From NCBI GenBank assembly GCA_027047855.1, contig JALTTZ010000030.1, positions 389-34,109 of the forward strand: 33,721 nt of DNA, read 5' to 3'. Source of the stretch: Nitrososphaeria archaeon (lineage in GTDB: Archaea > Thermoproteota > Nitrososphaeria > Geothermarchaeales > JDFR-13). This document shows positions 1-7,603 of the stretch, one piece after another (position 1 is the first letter of the stretch; every line of letters begins with the position of its first letter). The translations under genes were made by a program, and so were the position numbers. The notes under the pieces were generated by a model, which did no database searches, had not been told where the DNA came from, and was given only the letters and a program-made list of their open reading frames with translations.

Positions 1-916
1 GTGGATCCTTTAGTGTCGAGAAGTGGAGGTACACATAATTGTTGTGTACTTCAAGTGAGCCGGGTGTTCCAGGTGGGTGATTAACTCTCTTTCCATCTAT
101 AAATGCGTAGCCCCTTGCATTTGATAGACCTATGAACCAGATCTCTCCATTATCGGTAACTCCATAATTGATATAGTCTGTTATCTCAATTTCCTCATGA
201 TCCCTGTATCTTAATTTTGGAGGAGCTAAGTCATCCTTCTTTAAATCATATAAATATAGTCTTTTGCTTCCTTCATAGTTCGAGGCAAAAAGTATTTTAT
301 ATTCACCATAAATCTTTGGCGTTTCATTGATGCTACCCTCTTTAGGGGTGTATATGATCTTCTCCTCGGATTCATGATTATATATCAGTATTTCTTGGGA
401 GCGTGGATTGCCACGTAGGTTTCCAAAGCCAACTGAGATCTTTCCATTGGTGTCGGTTATAAAGAATAATTCCTTGCCACTAAATAGCTTCTCGCTCTTC
501 CCGCCTTGTTTGGCTATGTAGAGTCCTATATCCTTTTCCGTGCTTCCAGAATATACTATTGTATCTTGTTTTGCAGCTAGGCCGAATATTCTTAAAGCCT
601 CCATCTCAAACGCTTCACTGACATTTCCCTCCTTTATATCGGCCACGAAAACATTGTGTTTTTCTAATCCCTTCATAACATCCTTTGTATAGTAAATATA
701 TCGGCTGTCCTTCTCAAGCTCCGCTACCTGAAATACACCACCGTGAGTTATTCTCTTTCTCTTGGAACCGTCTAAATCACTTATCCATAGGTCAAGTATA
801 TCTTTCTCGGTAGTAAGGTATACCAATTTTTCACTAGCTATGCCGACTAAATAATATAGAGGGTGTTTAACTACCCTTTCCAGAGTCTTCAAGGTTACAA
901 GATGCATACTTCGCAT
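1..916 (-). CDS. S9-family (acylaminoacyl-peptidase-like) serine peptidase, N-terminal part only
   Basis: This minus-strand reading frame is absent from the ORF track because it runs off the left edge; I translated it by hand. About 305 residues are visible and no stop interrupts them. The sequence is a string of short beta-blade units such as 'LWISDLDGSKRKRITHGG' and 'RLYLYDLKKDD', typical of the seven-bladed propeller that precedes the alpha/beta-hydrolase domain in prolyl oligopeptidase/acylaminoacyl peptidase (S9) enzymes. The catalytic domain with Ser-Asp-His would lie outside the window, so activity cannot be judged. Two in-frame starts exist, ATG at 916 and ATG at 907; a TTAAATTAAA stretch at about 951-960 could be the promoter. 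There is no signal peptide at the start, so a cytoplasmic peptidase acting on oligopeptides is likely. A propeller of another family (TolB-like) is the alternative. Confidence 0.7.
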   Translation of the reverse strand, partial: MRSMHLVTLKTLERVVKHPLYYLVGIASEKLVYLTTEKDILDLWISDLDGSKRKRITHGGVFQVAELEKDSRYIYYTKDVMKGLEKHNVFVADIKEGNVSEAFEMEALRIFGLAAKQDTIVYSGSTEKDIGLYIAKQGGKSEKLFSGKELFFITDTNGKISVGFGNLRGNPRSQEILIYNHESEEKIIYTPKEGSINETPKIYGEYKILFASNYEGSKRLYLYDLKKDDLAPPKLRYRDHEEIEITDYINYGVTDNGEIWFIGLSNARGYAFIDGKRVNHPPGTPGSLEVHNNYVYLHFSTLKDP

Positions 917-1072
917 ATAAATTATTTATTGAACCTCCAGAGAAAAAAGGGTTTAATTTAATGTTTTATATTTACCTTTATGGACAAATATTCTGCGTGA
1001 CCGTGTGGAACCCCCTAATCCATATTCAGGGCAATAATATCGAGGTTCAATATACAGAGAGGTTAGCTAACT

Positions 1073-1555
1073 TTATATCAGGATTACCTTCTCAAATCTC
1101 CCTGTTATATCCGAGTGCTGGACCGTTATGTATTTTTTGGTTACTTTATTTTTATCGATCTTGTTTAGCGCTTTTTGTAATCCTTCATGTATGTGGTTTA
1201 GGAAGTTTTTGAGTGCCTCAATATTGTTCGTTACGCATGATATTGTTATGTTGGTATCCTCGTTGTTGAGTGAGAATGCTACTGCTACCTTCGAACGTGT
1301 ATTTGAGATTATTTTGATTAATCGGTTTATTAGTTCGTTGTATTGTCTTGTTCTGGTAAATTGGAGGAATTTCTCGGGCTTGTATGGTAGTGATATTAGT
1401 AAGAGGGGAGGTAGGAAATATTCATCGTACCTATTCAGTCCATACGTTACTATTTGTTGATTCTTTGGGAATGCCTCCTTGAGTTCTGTTACTTCATCCT
1501 GTTTCAGCAGATAAAATGAATATTTTATTTCAATTGGTTTATTGTCAGGCCTCAT
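1073..1555 (-). CDS. hypothetical protein, 160 aa
   Basis: I do not recognise this protein. It is a soluble, Lys/Asn/Ile-rich chain without signal peptide or membrane segment. The first half is rich in aromatic and Pro residues ('DEYFLPPLLLISLPYKP'), the second half is predicted helical ('NNIEALKNFLNHIHEGLQKA'). The start ATG at 1555 is supported by an AT-rich TATA-like element (TATATTAAAT, about 1577-1590) roughly 27 nt upstream, suggesting a leaderless transcript. Plus-strand ORFs at 961 and 1128 over the same bases look like shadows, lacking any such signal. It stands alone between the peptidase and the next hypothetical gene, all on the minus strand, with no context for a function. Confidence 0.6.
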   Translation of the reverse strand: MRPDNKPIEIKYSFYLLKQDEVTELKEAFPKNQQIVTYGLNRYDEYFLPPLLLISLPYKPEKFLQFTRTRQYNELINRLIKIISNTRSKVAVAFSLNNEDTNITISCVTNNIEALKNFLNHIHEGLQKALNKIDKNKVTKKYITVQHSDITGRFEKVILI

Positions 1556-1650
1556 CCTACTAACAAGGGGGTCTATTTAATATATAATTATTATGTAATA
1601 CTGCGTTGTCACTTAGGAGTGAATAATAGTCCCACCAACTATTAGTACTA

Positions 1651-2052
1651 TTATTTTGTAAGTCTAGAAGCTAGTTTTTCCAATTTTGGTATATATTTCT
1701 TCTTGAACCCTATATAAATTCCATCTACTTTTGATCCTACCCATGTATATAGGCTTTCGTTTTCCGTCAAGATTTCATTCAGCAATCTGTGTCGGACAAC
1801 GATTTTTAACCCTTGCTCGATATGAATTACTATCCCATATGGTATCCCCTCAATTCTATAGTACCCGCCTTTGCCCTGTATTAGGTTGTTTAGGTCTCTA
1901 TGTTCTATGTCTAAGTGGGTTACTCTTGCATATGAATAGCCTTTCAAATGTATATAGACATTTGGATCACGTAATTCGTAGGTGTTGTTTTGCTTTGTTA
2001 CGAATACTTTTGCATCTGGTATCTTGATTTTTCCAAGGGCGTCTCCCGTCAT
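1651..2052 (-). CDS. hypothetical protein, 133 aa
   Basis: An unrecognised basic protein that looks mostly beta-stranded ('AKVFVTKQNNTYELRDPNVY'), ending in a Lys/Arg-rich helix ('KKKYIPKLEKLASRLTK'). It has no signal peptide, membrane segment or catalytic motif I can name. The start ATG at 2052 follows a 67-bp divergent spacer shared with the plus-strand gene at 2120. A short beta fold with a basic tail would suit a nucleic-acid-binding role, but that is only a guess. The opposite-strand ORF at 1731 is a shadow. Confidence 0.6.
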   Translation of the reverse strand: MTGDALGKIKIPDAKVFVTKQNNTYELRDPNVYIHLKGYSYARVTHLDIEHRDLNNLIQGKGGYYRIEGIPYGIVIHIEQGLKIVVRHRLLNEILTENESLYTWVGSKVDGIYIGFKKKYIPKLEKLASRLTK

Positions 2053-2119
2053 ACCTAAAGAAATTTTTCTTGATTGTTGTACTTAATCTATTTATTCCTA
2101 GTTTGCCAATATCCTTTCC
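2053..2119. promoter_or_regulatory. shared divergent promoter region
   Basis: The 67 bp between the divergent genes at 2052 (-) and 2120 (+) contain one AT block, TCTATTTATT at about 2086-2095. Read forward it lies about 27-30 nt ahead of the plus ATG at 2120, the distance expected for a leaderless archaeal start. Read in reverse (AATAAATAGA) it lies about 40 nt ahead of the minus ATG at 2052. One element may therefore serve both directions; this is inferred from spacing only. Confidence 0.4.
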
Positions 2120-2437
2120 ATGAGCAGGTGTGACTTGGAGATTTATAGGAATAGTGATATAGAGTTCATCCTTTTGGGGACGCCTAAGGGACACAGGCAC
2201 CTACGTCTCGTGGTTAAGGTTAAGGGGCGTTACATAGTTTTTCATGAGGCCACTGTAGCCGCGATTGTGAGGGCATACACAGTCATAAAAACCCATCCAA
2301 CTAAGACCGCGATTAAATTGGTCGGGAGTCATTTGATGGAGCGGAAGAAGGGTTATGCCGAGTTTCAACTGTTAGAGATTGATGCCGATGAAGCGGCCTT
2401 AGTCGAGGAGCTTGATAATATACTCGGTATTAAATGA
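2120..2437 (+). CDS. hypothetical protein, 105 aa
   Basis: I do not recognise the family. The protein is small and soluble, with an alternating beta/alpha pattern and conserved-looking patches 'GTPKGHRHLRLVVKVKGRY' and 'FHEATVAAIVRAY', then an acidic C-terminal helix ('DADEAALVEELDNILG'). The basic first half and acidic second half would suit a small RNA-binding or protein-protein adaptor, but nothing proves this. The start ATG at 2120 is favoured because a TATA-like ATTTATT sits about 27 nt upstream. It converges on the V4R gene, with a T-rich stretch (AAATTTTTGATTGTTT, 2503-2518) after its stop that could terminate transcription. Confidence 0.6.
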   Translation: MSRCDLEIYRNSDIEFILLGTPKGHRHLRLVVKVKGRYIVFHEATVAAIVRAYTVIKTHPTKTAIKLVGSHLMERKKGYAEFQLLEIDADEAALVEELDNILGIK

Positions 2438-2518
2438 ACCCCCTGCCCATTGACGGTAAAGAGGATAAACAAGAGTCTGTAGGTTGTTCATTATCTATTC
2501 TTATAAATTTTTGATTGT

Positions 2519-3382
2519 TTAGAGTATATTTACCTCGAATTCGCAGTATCTATCCCCTTTACTTATGCAGTTAATTTCTTTGACAACGACTCTTTTCTGA
2601 AGGAGCGTCTCGAAGAAACCTGCTAATATTCCTCTAACATAATTGCTTGCTGATTCACCTTTTTTGCCGTGCTCATTTACTGGTATCTCACATTCCCATA
2701 CCTTCTCCATCTTGATGTTTATTTTGTTGTCTGTGATCTCCTTGTCTACGACATCTAACCATCCCCCTCCCCGGGCTAAAGCGGTTAATAATGTGATTCC
2801 CCCCTCAACATCCTTGATACTATATGGCTCTGCATATATTTTGTAAAGCTCTCTTCCAACCCCGTAGCCTAGGTGGTAAAGAAATGAACTGCCCATTTCA
2901 GGACCCATATTCTTTTTAATTCCACTTATCAATCCCTTCATATTTCCTAAACCGAGCAATATTGCCCTCATTCCTCCTATATTCTTAACGCATAGTCTGG
3001 ATGGAAATACTATGTTGTGAATTGATGGGGCTATGTTTACATCAATTACGTATAACTTGGCTTTTTTATATTCATTCAAGATACTCTCCGGTGTTACACC
3101 CTCATCAGCATCGGTAAAATCGATTGCTATGAATAATCTATATATATCTTTTGCCTTGCTACATGTTTCTATATATTCAATATTTAATCTATATTTCTCG
3201 GGTATCGAAGAAACCGTTTTTAACGCTCCAGGTATATTCGCAAGCAATAACTCGTAGCCCACTAAGTTCCTTCCTTCTTTCAGCAAGAAGACCATGGGGA
3301 GGCACCAAAAAATAAAGATGGGAATAGTCCTTTTTATTACTTTTCTTATGAATATTGCTGACTTAGTTACAGTATTTGGCAT
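2519..3382 (-). CDS. ACT-like plus V4R (4-vinyl reductase) domain protein
   Basis: Residues about 35-120 resemble a small-molecule-binding ACT-like regulatory domain ('LVGYELLLANIPGALKTV', then 'YRLNIEYIE'), and residues about 150-287 match the V4R domain, ending in 'CISKGDRYCEFEV' with the two cysteines usual for this fold. V4R domains bind small hydrophobic ligands or metal and occur as sensors in archaeal regulators and in bacteriochlorophyll enzymes. No DNA-binding or catalytic domain is fused, so a ligand-sensing role is inferred. The start is uncertain: from ATG 3382 the first 29 residues include an odd hydrophobic run ('RTIPIFIFWCLPMVFLL'), while ATG at 3295 would begin just before the ACT-like part and may be the true start. 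A second, short V4R protein lies at 20361. Confidence 0.7.
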   Translation of the reverse strand: MPNTVTKSAIFIRKVIKRTIPIFIFWCLPMVFLLKEGRNLVGYELLLANIPGALKTVSSIPEKYRLNIEYIETCSKAKDIYRLFIAIDFTDADEGVTPESILNEYKKAKLYVIDVNIAPSIHNIVFPSRLCVKNIGGMRAILLGLGNMKGLISGIKKNMGPEMGSSFLYHLGYGVGRELYKIYAEPYSIKDVEGGITLLTALARGGGWLDVVDKEITDNKINIKMEKVWECEIPVNEHGKKGESASNYVRGILAGFFETLLQKRVVVKEINCISKGDRYCEFEVNIL

Positions 3383-3442
3383 TAACGGATTTAATTAGAC
3401 ATTTTTGATTAATCATGGTTTGTGTTAGGCGCTGGTGACCGG

Positions 3443-4012
3443 TCAAAGTATGTTTAGACGCGAGTATATGTAGAGATTGCCCATTCGCGTTATTTTTATG
3501 TAGGTATCGTGTCTTATCAGTTTGATCTTGCTGCATATCCTCCACCCGTTTTTTTCATGTTCATTGTATATTAGTAGTGGTTTGCCTAGTGGTAATGCCC
3601 GGTTGATCGCCATTATCATCTCGTTCATCAATGTTGTTGCGTATCCCAAGGCTTTCTCGGAAAGATATCTAAAGGGATTAATTAATGTAAGGATGTCGTA
3701 GTTCGCTTTTTCTTTAGGAAGTAGTTTAATGGCTTGAATTAGGTCCTCGTCTCTAAATATTCTTCTTATTGATATTGATTCTCCTCCTTCATATATGTAG
3801 CCTATCTTTATTGGTATCAAGTCAAATATTTGTCTATACAGAATATACACCTTCTTTCCTCCTCTTATTGTCTGTGTTGCTATGTGATTCAGAAACATGT
3901 CTAGAGTCGGTATGTGAGAGTCTATTAAAAGTACGTGTTCTCCATTGTTTAGGTCTAAATATTTTTTTAGTATGTATGGAAGAGTCTCTAGTTCCTTGTA
4001 TTCTATTGGCAT
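3443..4012 (-). CDS. hypothetical protein, 189 aa
   Basis: Not recognised. The chain shows alternating hydrophobic strands and helices like a Rossmann/RecA-type alpha/beta fold ('GEHVLLIDSHIPTLDMFLN', 'GKKVYILYRQIFDLIPI', 'NYDILTLINPF', 'GKPLLIYNEHE'), but no P-loop or other nucleotide motif is present, so it may be a degenerate KaiC/RecA-like core. The start ATG at 4012 has a good ribosome binding site (GGGAG, 4 nt before the ATG) and a TATA-like ATATATTAAATAA further upstream. It lies just upstream of the ACT/V4R gene on the same strand (60 bp gap), so the two may be co-transcribed. Confidence 0.6.
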   Translation of the reverse strand: MPIEYKELETLPYILKKYLDLNNGEHVLLIDSHIPTLDMFLNHIATQTIRGGKKVYILYRQIFDLIPIKIGYIYEGGESISIRRIFRDEDLIQAIKLLPKEKANYDILTLINPFRYLSEKALGYATTLMNEMIMAINRALPLGKPLLIYNEHEKNGWRICSKIKLIRHDTYIKITRMGNLYIYSRLNIL

Positions 4013-4198
4013 TATTCTCCCTTTACTTCTCGTTACTAAATAGATTATTTAATATATGCTTGATTGGGTGGGTGGTTATGTTTAGTGAAAGTATCTGTTG
4101 CATATTTATTTACATTAACAAAAAGGAGGAAAAATAATATATCAATTTCATCGTTGATATTTGATTTTAAGTCCAATACTTTTGTGGGCTGAGGGGAT

Positions 4199-5560
4199 AT
4201 GGACGAACTTTTTCATCAGATAGACCAATTTGTCTTGGATAGGCTGAGTGAAGGGAAACTGCCGGGCCTAAGTCTTGCTATCGTTAAAGACAATAAGGTT
4301 ATATATACTAGGGGATACGGGTTTAGCGATGTTTCAAACGCTCGTCAAGCCTTGAGTGATACTTTATATTGTATCGGGTCTATAACTAAGTCGTTTACGG
4401 CTTTGGCTATTATGCAGTTGGTTGAGGCTGGTAAATTGTCGCTTAAGGACCCAGTAGATAATTATCTTGACTATGTTCCAGACGTTTTCGAGAAAAATGT
4501 CACTATTCACCATCTGTTGACCCATTCATCGGGAGTGCCTGCTCTAGGTTATGCCGAGGCTTTTATTCGTGGGCTGGTGGGGCTTGATGATAAATGGCTA
4601 CCAGTTACCCAACCCATTGATGTTATGACTTTTATTGATGGAGCTAATGATTGGAGGGAGGCTGAACCCGGTGAGAAGTTCTTTTACTTGAACGAAGGGT
4701 ATGTTGCTTTGGGTATGATTATTAGCCGGGTTTCAGGAATGCCTTATGATGTGTACATCAAGAAGAATATCCTGGAGCCTCTCGGTATGAATAGAACCTA
4801 TATGGCTCCTGAAGATATAGAGCGAGATGGTGGTTTAGCTAAGCCGTATATACTGGGTGAGAATGGAGAGTTCCAGGAAGCAGGTTTTCCCTATGGTATA
4901 TATGCGGATGGAGGAATCGTTAGTAATGTTCTAGATATGGCCAAGTATCTCATGATGTATATTAACAAAGGAAGAACTAATGGTAAGAAAATAGTTGATG
5001 AGAAGAGTGTTGAGATGATGGAGACACCTTATATAGAGCTGCCCTATAAGGTGTTGGGGAAAGAAGCATATGGGTATGGACTGAAGGTCACTCAAGACTT
5101 TTACGGATTTAAGTTGGTTGATCACTCTGGCTCTATCTTGGTTCACACTGGGTATATGGGTTATGTTAGGGATAAAGGCGTTGGTGTTGTTTTATTAGCC
5201 AACGGGTCGGGGTATCCATTATCATTTATTGGGCAGTATATCCTAGCTATGTTGATCGATGAAGATCCAGAGGAGTTGCCGTTCATCTGGAAGGATAAGG
5301 TTCTTAGAAAGCTTGAAGGGACCTATCAATTGTATAAAGGTACGGTTAAGGCTGATGTTGAGAAGCGCGGGTCTCTCCTTTACCTTATTATGAAGGAAGG
5401 TGCGAGAAAGATTGAGACTCCCTTATTCCCACTCAAGCTGAGTTATGGTTATGCGATATTTAAGACCATAAGTTACTGGAGAGAATATACGGTGGAATTT
5501 AGAGTTAAGGAGGGATCTGTCGAATTTATATATGAGCGCTATAAGTTTAGGAAGATTTAG
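4199..5560 (+). CDS. beta-lactamase-fold serine hydrolase (class C/PBP4*-like)
   Basis: This 453-residue protein belongs to the serine beta-lactamase/penicillin-binding-protein-like family. The catalytic Ser61-x-x-Lys64 is in 'CIGSITKSFTALA', the Tyr163-x-Asn165 motif in 'FYLNEGYVALG', and the third motif is 'DHSGSILVHTG' (His309-Ser-Gly). The core fills residues 1 to about 345; the last 100 residues form a beta-rich tail domain often seen in this family. No signal peptide is visible, so it should act in the cytoplasm as an esterase, D-peptidase or amide hydrolase; the substrate cannot be read from sequence. Start ATG 4199 follows GAGGGGAT. It opens a plus-strand run that continues with two more hydrolase or transferase-like genes and then the glutamine-synthetase-like cluster, so a role on amides of that pathway is possible. 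Confidence 0.85.
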   Translation: MDELFHQIDQFVLDRLSEGKLPGLSLAIVKDNKVIYTRGYGFSDVSNARQALSDTLYCIGSITKSFTALAIMQLVEAGKLSLKDPVDNYLDYVPDVFEKNVTIHHLLTHSSGVPALGYAEAFIRGLVGLDDKWLPVTQPIDVMTFIDGANDWREAEPGEKFFYLNEGYVALGMIISRVSGMPYDVYIKKNILEPLGMNRTYMAPEDIERDGGLAKPYILGENGEFQEAGFPYGIYADGGIVSNVLDMAKYLMMYINKGRTNGKKIVDEKSVEMMETPYIELPYKVLGKEAYGYGLKVTQDFYGFKLVDHSGSILVHTGYMGYVRDKGVGVVLLANGSGYPLSFIGQYILAMLIDEDPEELPFIWKDKVLRKLEGTYQLYKGTVKADVEKRGSLLYLIMKEGARKIETPLFPLKLSYGYAIFKTISYWREYTVEFRVKEGSVEFIYERYKFRKI

Positions 5561-5650
5561 CCGAATAATAACTCTTCTTAGAAATATGTAGGCCGACGAA
5601 TTTTAGACTAAAATTTATGTTGAATTGTTGCTAAGGTTAATTTGGAGAGC

Positions 5651-6493
5651 ATGTGTAGATTGTTGATCTCGGTAGGGAGGGTTAGGGATATCAGTAAATA
5701 TTATGAGGACTTGGTTAACAGCCTAATAAGAGCCTCTGAGTATGATCCACATAGCATAGCACTATTTGGGCCTGAAGATTATAGTCACAGGGATGGTTGG
5801 GGCCGTCTATTTATAAAGGTAGCTGAGGGTAATGTGAATGTTTTGGTGAGGAGAAGTACGAAACCTATATTTGTTGAACGTCCCCTGTTAAATATTGATG
5901 GTGATCTTGATTCGCTTTATGTAGATATTGTTCATTCAAGGGCTAGCAGTATAGGTATGCCTATAAACTTCTTTTCTATTCACCCCTTCGAATCTGAGAC
6001 GAGATGTGGTTATAAGTTGTATCTAGTTCATAATGGAGCTATGCATAAGGATATATTGTTGAAGAAGTTGGGGGTAGAGAAGGATAGTAGCTATGCGAAA
6101 CTGTATACAGATTCCTATTTTCTAGCTCAATATATCGGGGTCAATATATGCGACTCCATAACCCCTGATATTATTAAGGAGGTAGCTGGCTACGTTGATA
6201 CCGGGCTTAATCTAGGCATCGTATTGGTCACAGATTCCTATGTCGAGGTTATGGTTGGTAGTTACTACAGATATCTGGATAAGCCCAAAGAGATGCATGA
6301 TTTCTATAAGGTGTATAAATCCATTCTAAACGAAACTGCTATTTATGTTTCATCTACACTCGTAGACTTTGATGACTATAAGCCTAAACTACCTGTTGAT
6401 TGGAATGAGATTGAGAACGGAAAATATGATGTTTATAGAATTTGGTTCAAGGAAAATAAGTTGGAGCATATTAACAGCTTCATGGTCCGTTGA
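5651..6493 (+). CDS. class II glutamine amidotransferase-like Ntn hydrolase (YafJ/EgtC type)
   Basis: The ORF track starts at TTG 5642, but ATG 5651 is preferred: it gives Met-Cys at the N-terminus, the cysteine that becomes the nucleophile of class II (Ntn) amidotransferases after Met removal, and GGAG lies a few nt upstream. Family signs are 'DGWGRLF', 'HSRASSIGMPINFFSIHPF' and 'LYLVHNGAMHKD', matching the glutaminase domain of YafJ/EgtC-like proteins. At 280 residues there is only this domain and no synthase partner, so it is likely a stand-alone amidohydrolase. The best-known relative with such architecture, EgtC, hydrolyses a gamma-glutamyl amide in ergothioneine synthesis. With a glutamine-synthetase-like ligase 1.1 kb downstream, gamma-glutamyl amide hydrolysis is a plausible but unproven job. 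A TATA-like AAATTTAT at 5611 gives about a 10-nt leader. Confidence 0.8.
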   Translation: MCRLLISVGRVRDISKYYEDLVNSLIRASEYDPHSIALFGPEDYSHRDGWGRLFIKVAEGNVNVLVRRSTKPIFVERPLLNIDGDLDSLYVDIVHSRASSIGMPINFFSIHPFESETRCGYKLYLVHNGAMHKDILLKKLGVEKDSSYAKLYTDSYFLAQYIGVNICDSITPDIIKEVAGYVDTGLNLGIVLVTDSYVEVMVGSYYRYLDKPKEMHDFYKVYKSILNETAIYVSSTLVDFDDYKPKLPVDWNEIENGKYDVYRIWFKENKLEHINSFMVR

Positions 6494-6607
6494 TTCCATA
6501 TGGTGTTGATTGATAATTCGTTTGAATAGGTGTAAATAATTTTGTTTAATAGTCTATACATACCCGAATTTTTATTCCTTTTTTCAAATAAACTTAAAAG
6601 TTAGCGA

Positions 6608-6615
6608 TTTAAATA
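6608..6615 (+). promoter_or_regulatory. TATA box of a leaderless transcript (nucleotidyltransferase gene)
   Basis: TTTAAATA is centred about 28 nt before the ATG at 6640, which puts the expected start of transcription at or within a few nt of the start codon. No Shine-Dalgarno-like sequence lies between them. Confidence 0.45.
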
Positions 6616-6639
6616 CATAGTTTTTATTAGGGATGCACT

Positions 6640-7515
6640 ATGGCTGATGAAGGTATTAAATTCACGCTTCCAACAGAGATTCCCCTAGATATCTATCCTA
6701 GTCCTGAGGAATTTATAGCTGAGGCTAAGAAACTGGTCTCTGAGCTTGAGGAGTTGGGTGTACATATACGTGTTATGGGTGGATTGGGCATTTACCTTCT
6801 AATCGAGGGAACTGATTTATTGGAGAAATGGAGGAGTCTAAAGAGATTGGGTGCCCGTGTATTCACGGATATTGATTTTGCGGCATATGGGAAGGATCGG
6901 GATAAAATCCTTAATTTCCTAACTATGGAGCGGGATAATCATCTATATCTTGTTTATGAGCCTTCTCTGTATTTCTATGGTGGGCGTCGATATATATTTT
7001 ATGGCTCGCCTAAAGGAGGTAAAGTTAAGGGGAGAGATATTGCACGTATACCGATGGTGGAGTTCTTCTTCGATGAACTCCGGATGAACCATATAATCCC
7101 ATTCAAGGGTAGGTTGGAGTTAGGTAAATATTCATTGTCGCCAACTGATCTGCTATTATCAAAGCTTCAGATAGTTAAGATTAATGAGAAGGATATAAAA
7201 GATGTCCTTACTCTCTTCCTCGGGTTTGAAGTTGGGGATGGCGATAAAGATATGATAAATGGTCGGTATATCAGTAAGTTATTTGCTAATGACTGGGGCT
7301 TCTATTATACGGCGGTCAACAATTTATCCAAAGTTAAGGAATCGCTTTTGAATAAGTATGCTTCGGTGTTCGATGAAGGTGAACGCATGACTATTATCAG
7401 TAATATTGATCGACTTTTGAGGATGATTGAGGAGGAACCCAAGAGCTTTAAGTGGAAGTTAAGGGCTAAAGTTGGTCCAAAAAGAAAATGGTATAGTGAT
7501 GTTGATGAGTGGTGA
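6640..7515 (+). CDS. nucleotidyltransferase-fold protein (MNT/AbiEii-like)
   Basis: The pattern 'RVMGGLGIYLL' followed by 'RVFTDIDFAAYGK' is the Gly-Gly ... Asp-x-Asp signature of the polymerase-beta-type nucleotidyltransferase fold (Asp77, Asp79). Further on, 'SPTDLLLSKLQIVKINEKD' matches the helical region that carries a conserved Lys in AbiEii-like members, and 'ANDWGFYYTAVNNL' resembles the C-terminal part of a widespread uncharacterised subfamily. At 291 residues it is a single-domain protein without antitoxin partner beside it. Such enzymes transfer nucleotides to proteins, RNA or small molecules, or act as toxins. It sits 88 bp ahead of the glutamine-synthetase-like gene on the same strand; because bacterial glutamine synthetase is adenylylated by an unrelated-subfamily member of this fold, a modifying role is tempting but unproven. 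Confidence 0.7.
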   Translation: MADEGIKFTLPTEIPLDIYPSPEEFIAEAKKLVSELEELGVHIRVMGGLGIYLLIEGTDLLEKWRSLKRLGARVFTDIDFAAYGKDRDKILNFLTMERDNHLYLVYEPSLYFYGGRRYIFYGSPKGGKVKGRDIARIPMVEFFFDELRMNHIIPFKGRLELGKYSLSPTDLLLSKLQIVKINEKDIKDVLTLFLGFEVGDGDKDMINGRYISKLFANDWGFYYTAVNNLSKVKESLLNKYASVFDEGERMTIISNIDRLLRMIEEEPKSFKWKLRAKVGPKRKWYSDVDEW

Positions 7516-7603
7516 TGGTTCATCGAGAGGTATTTGGAAACTATATATGTTGTTGAATTGAATTTTTTATTGTTGTCTTGTTTGGATTTGGTGGGTTGGG
7601 AGG

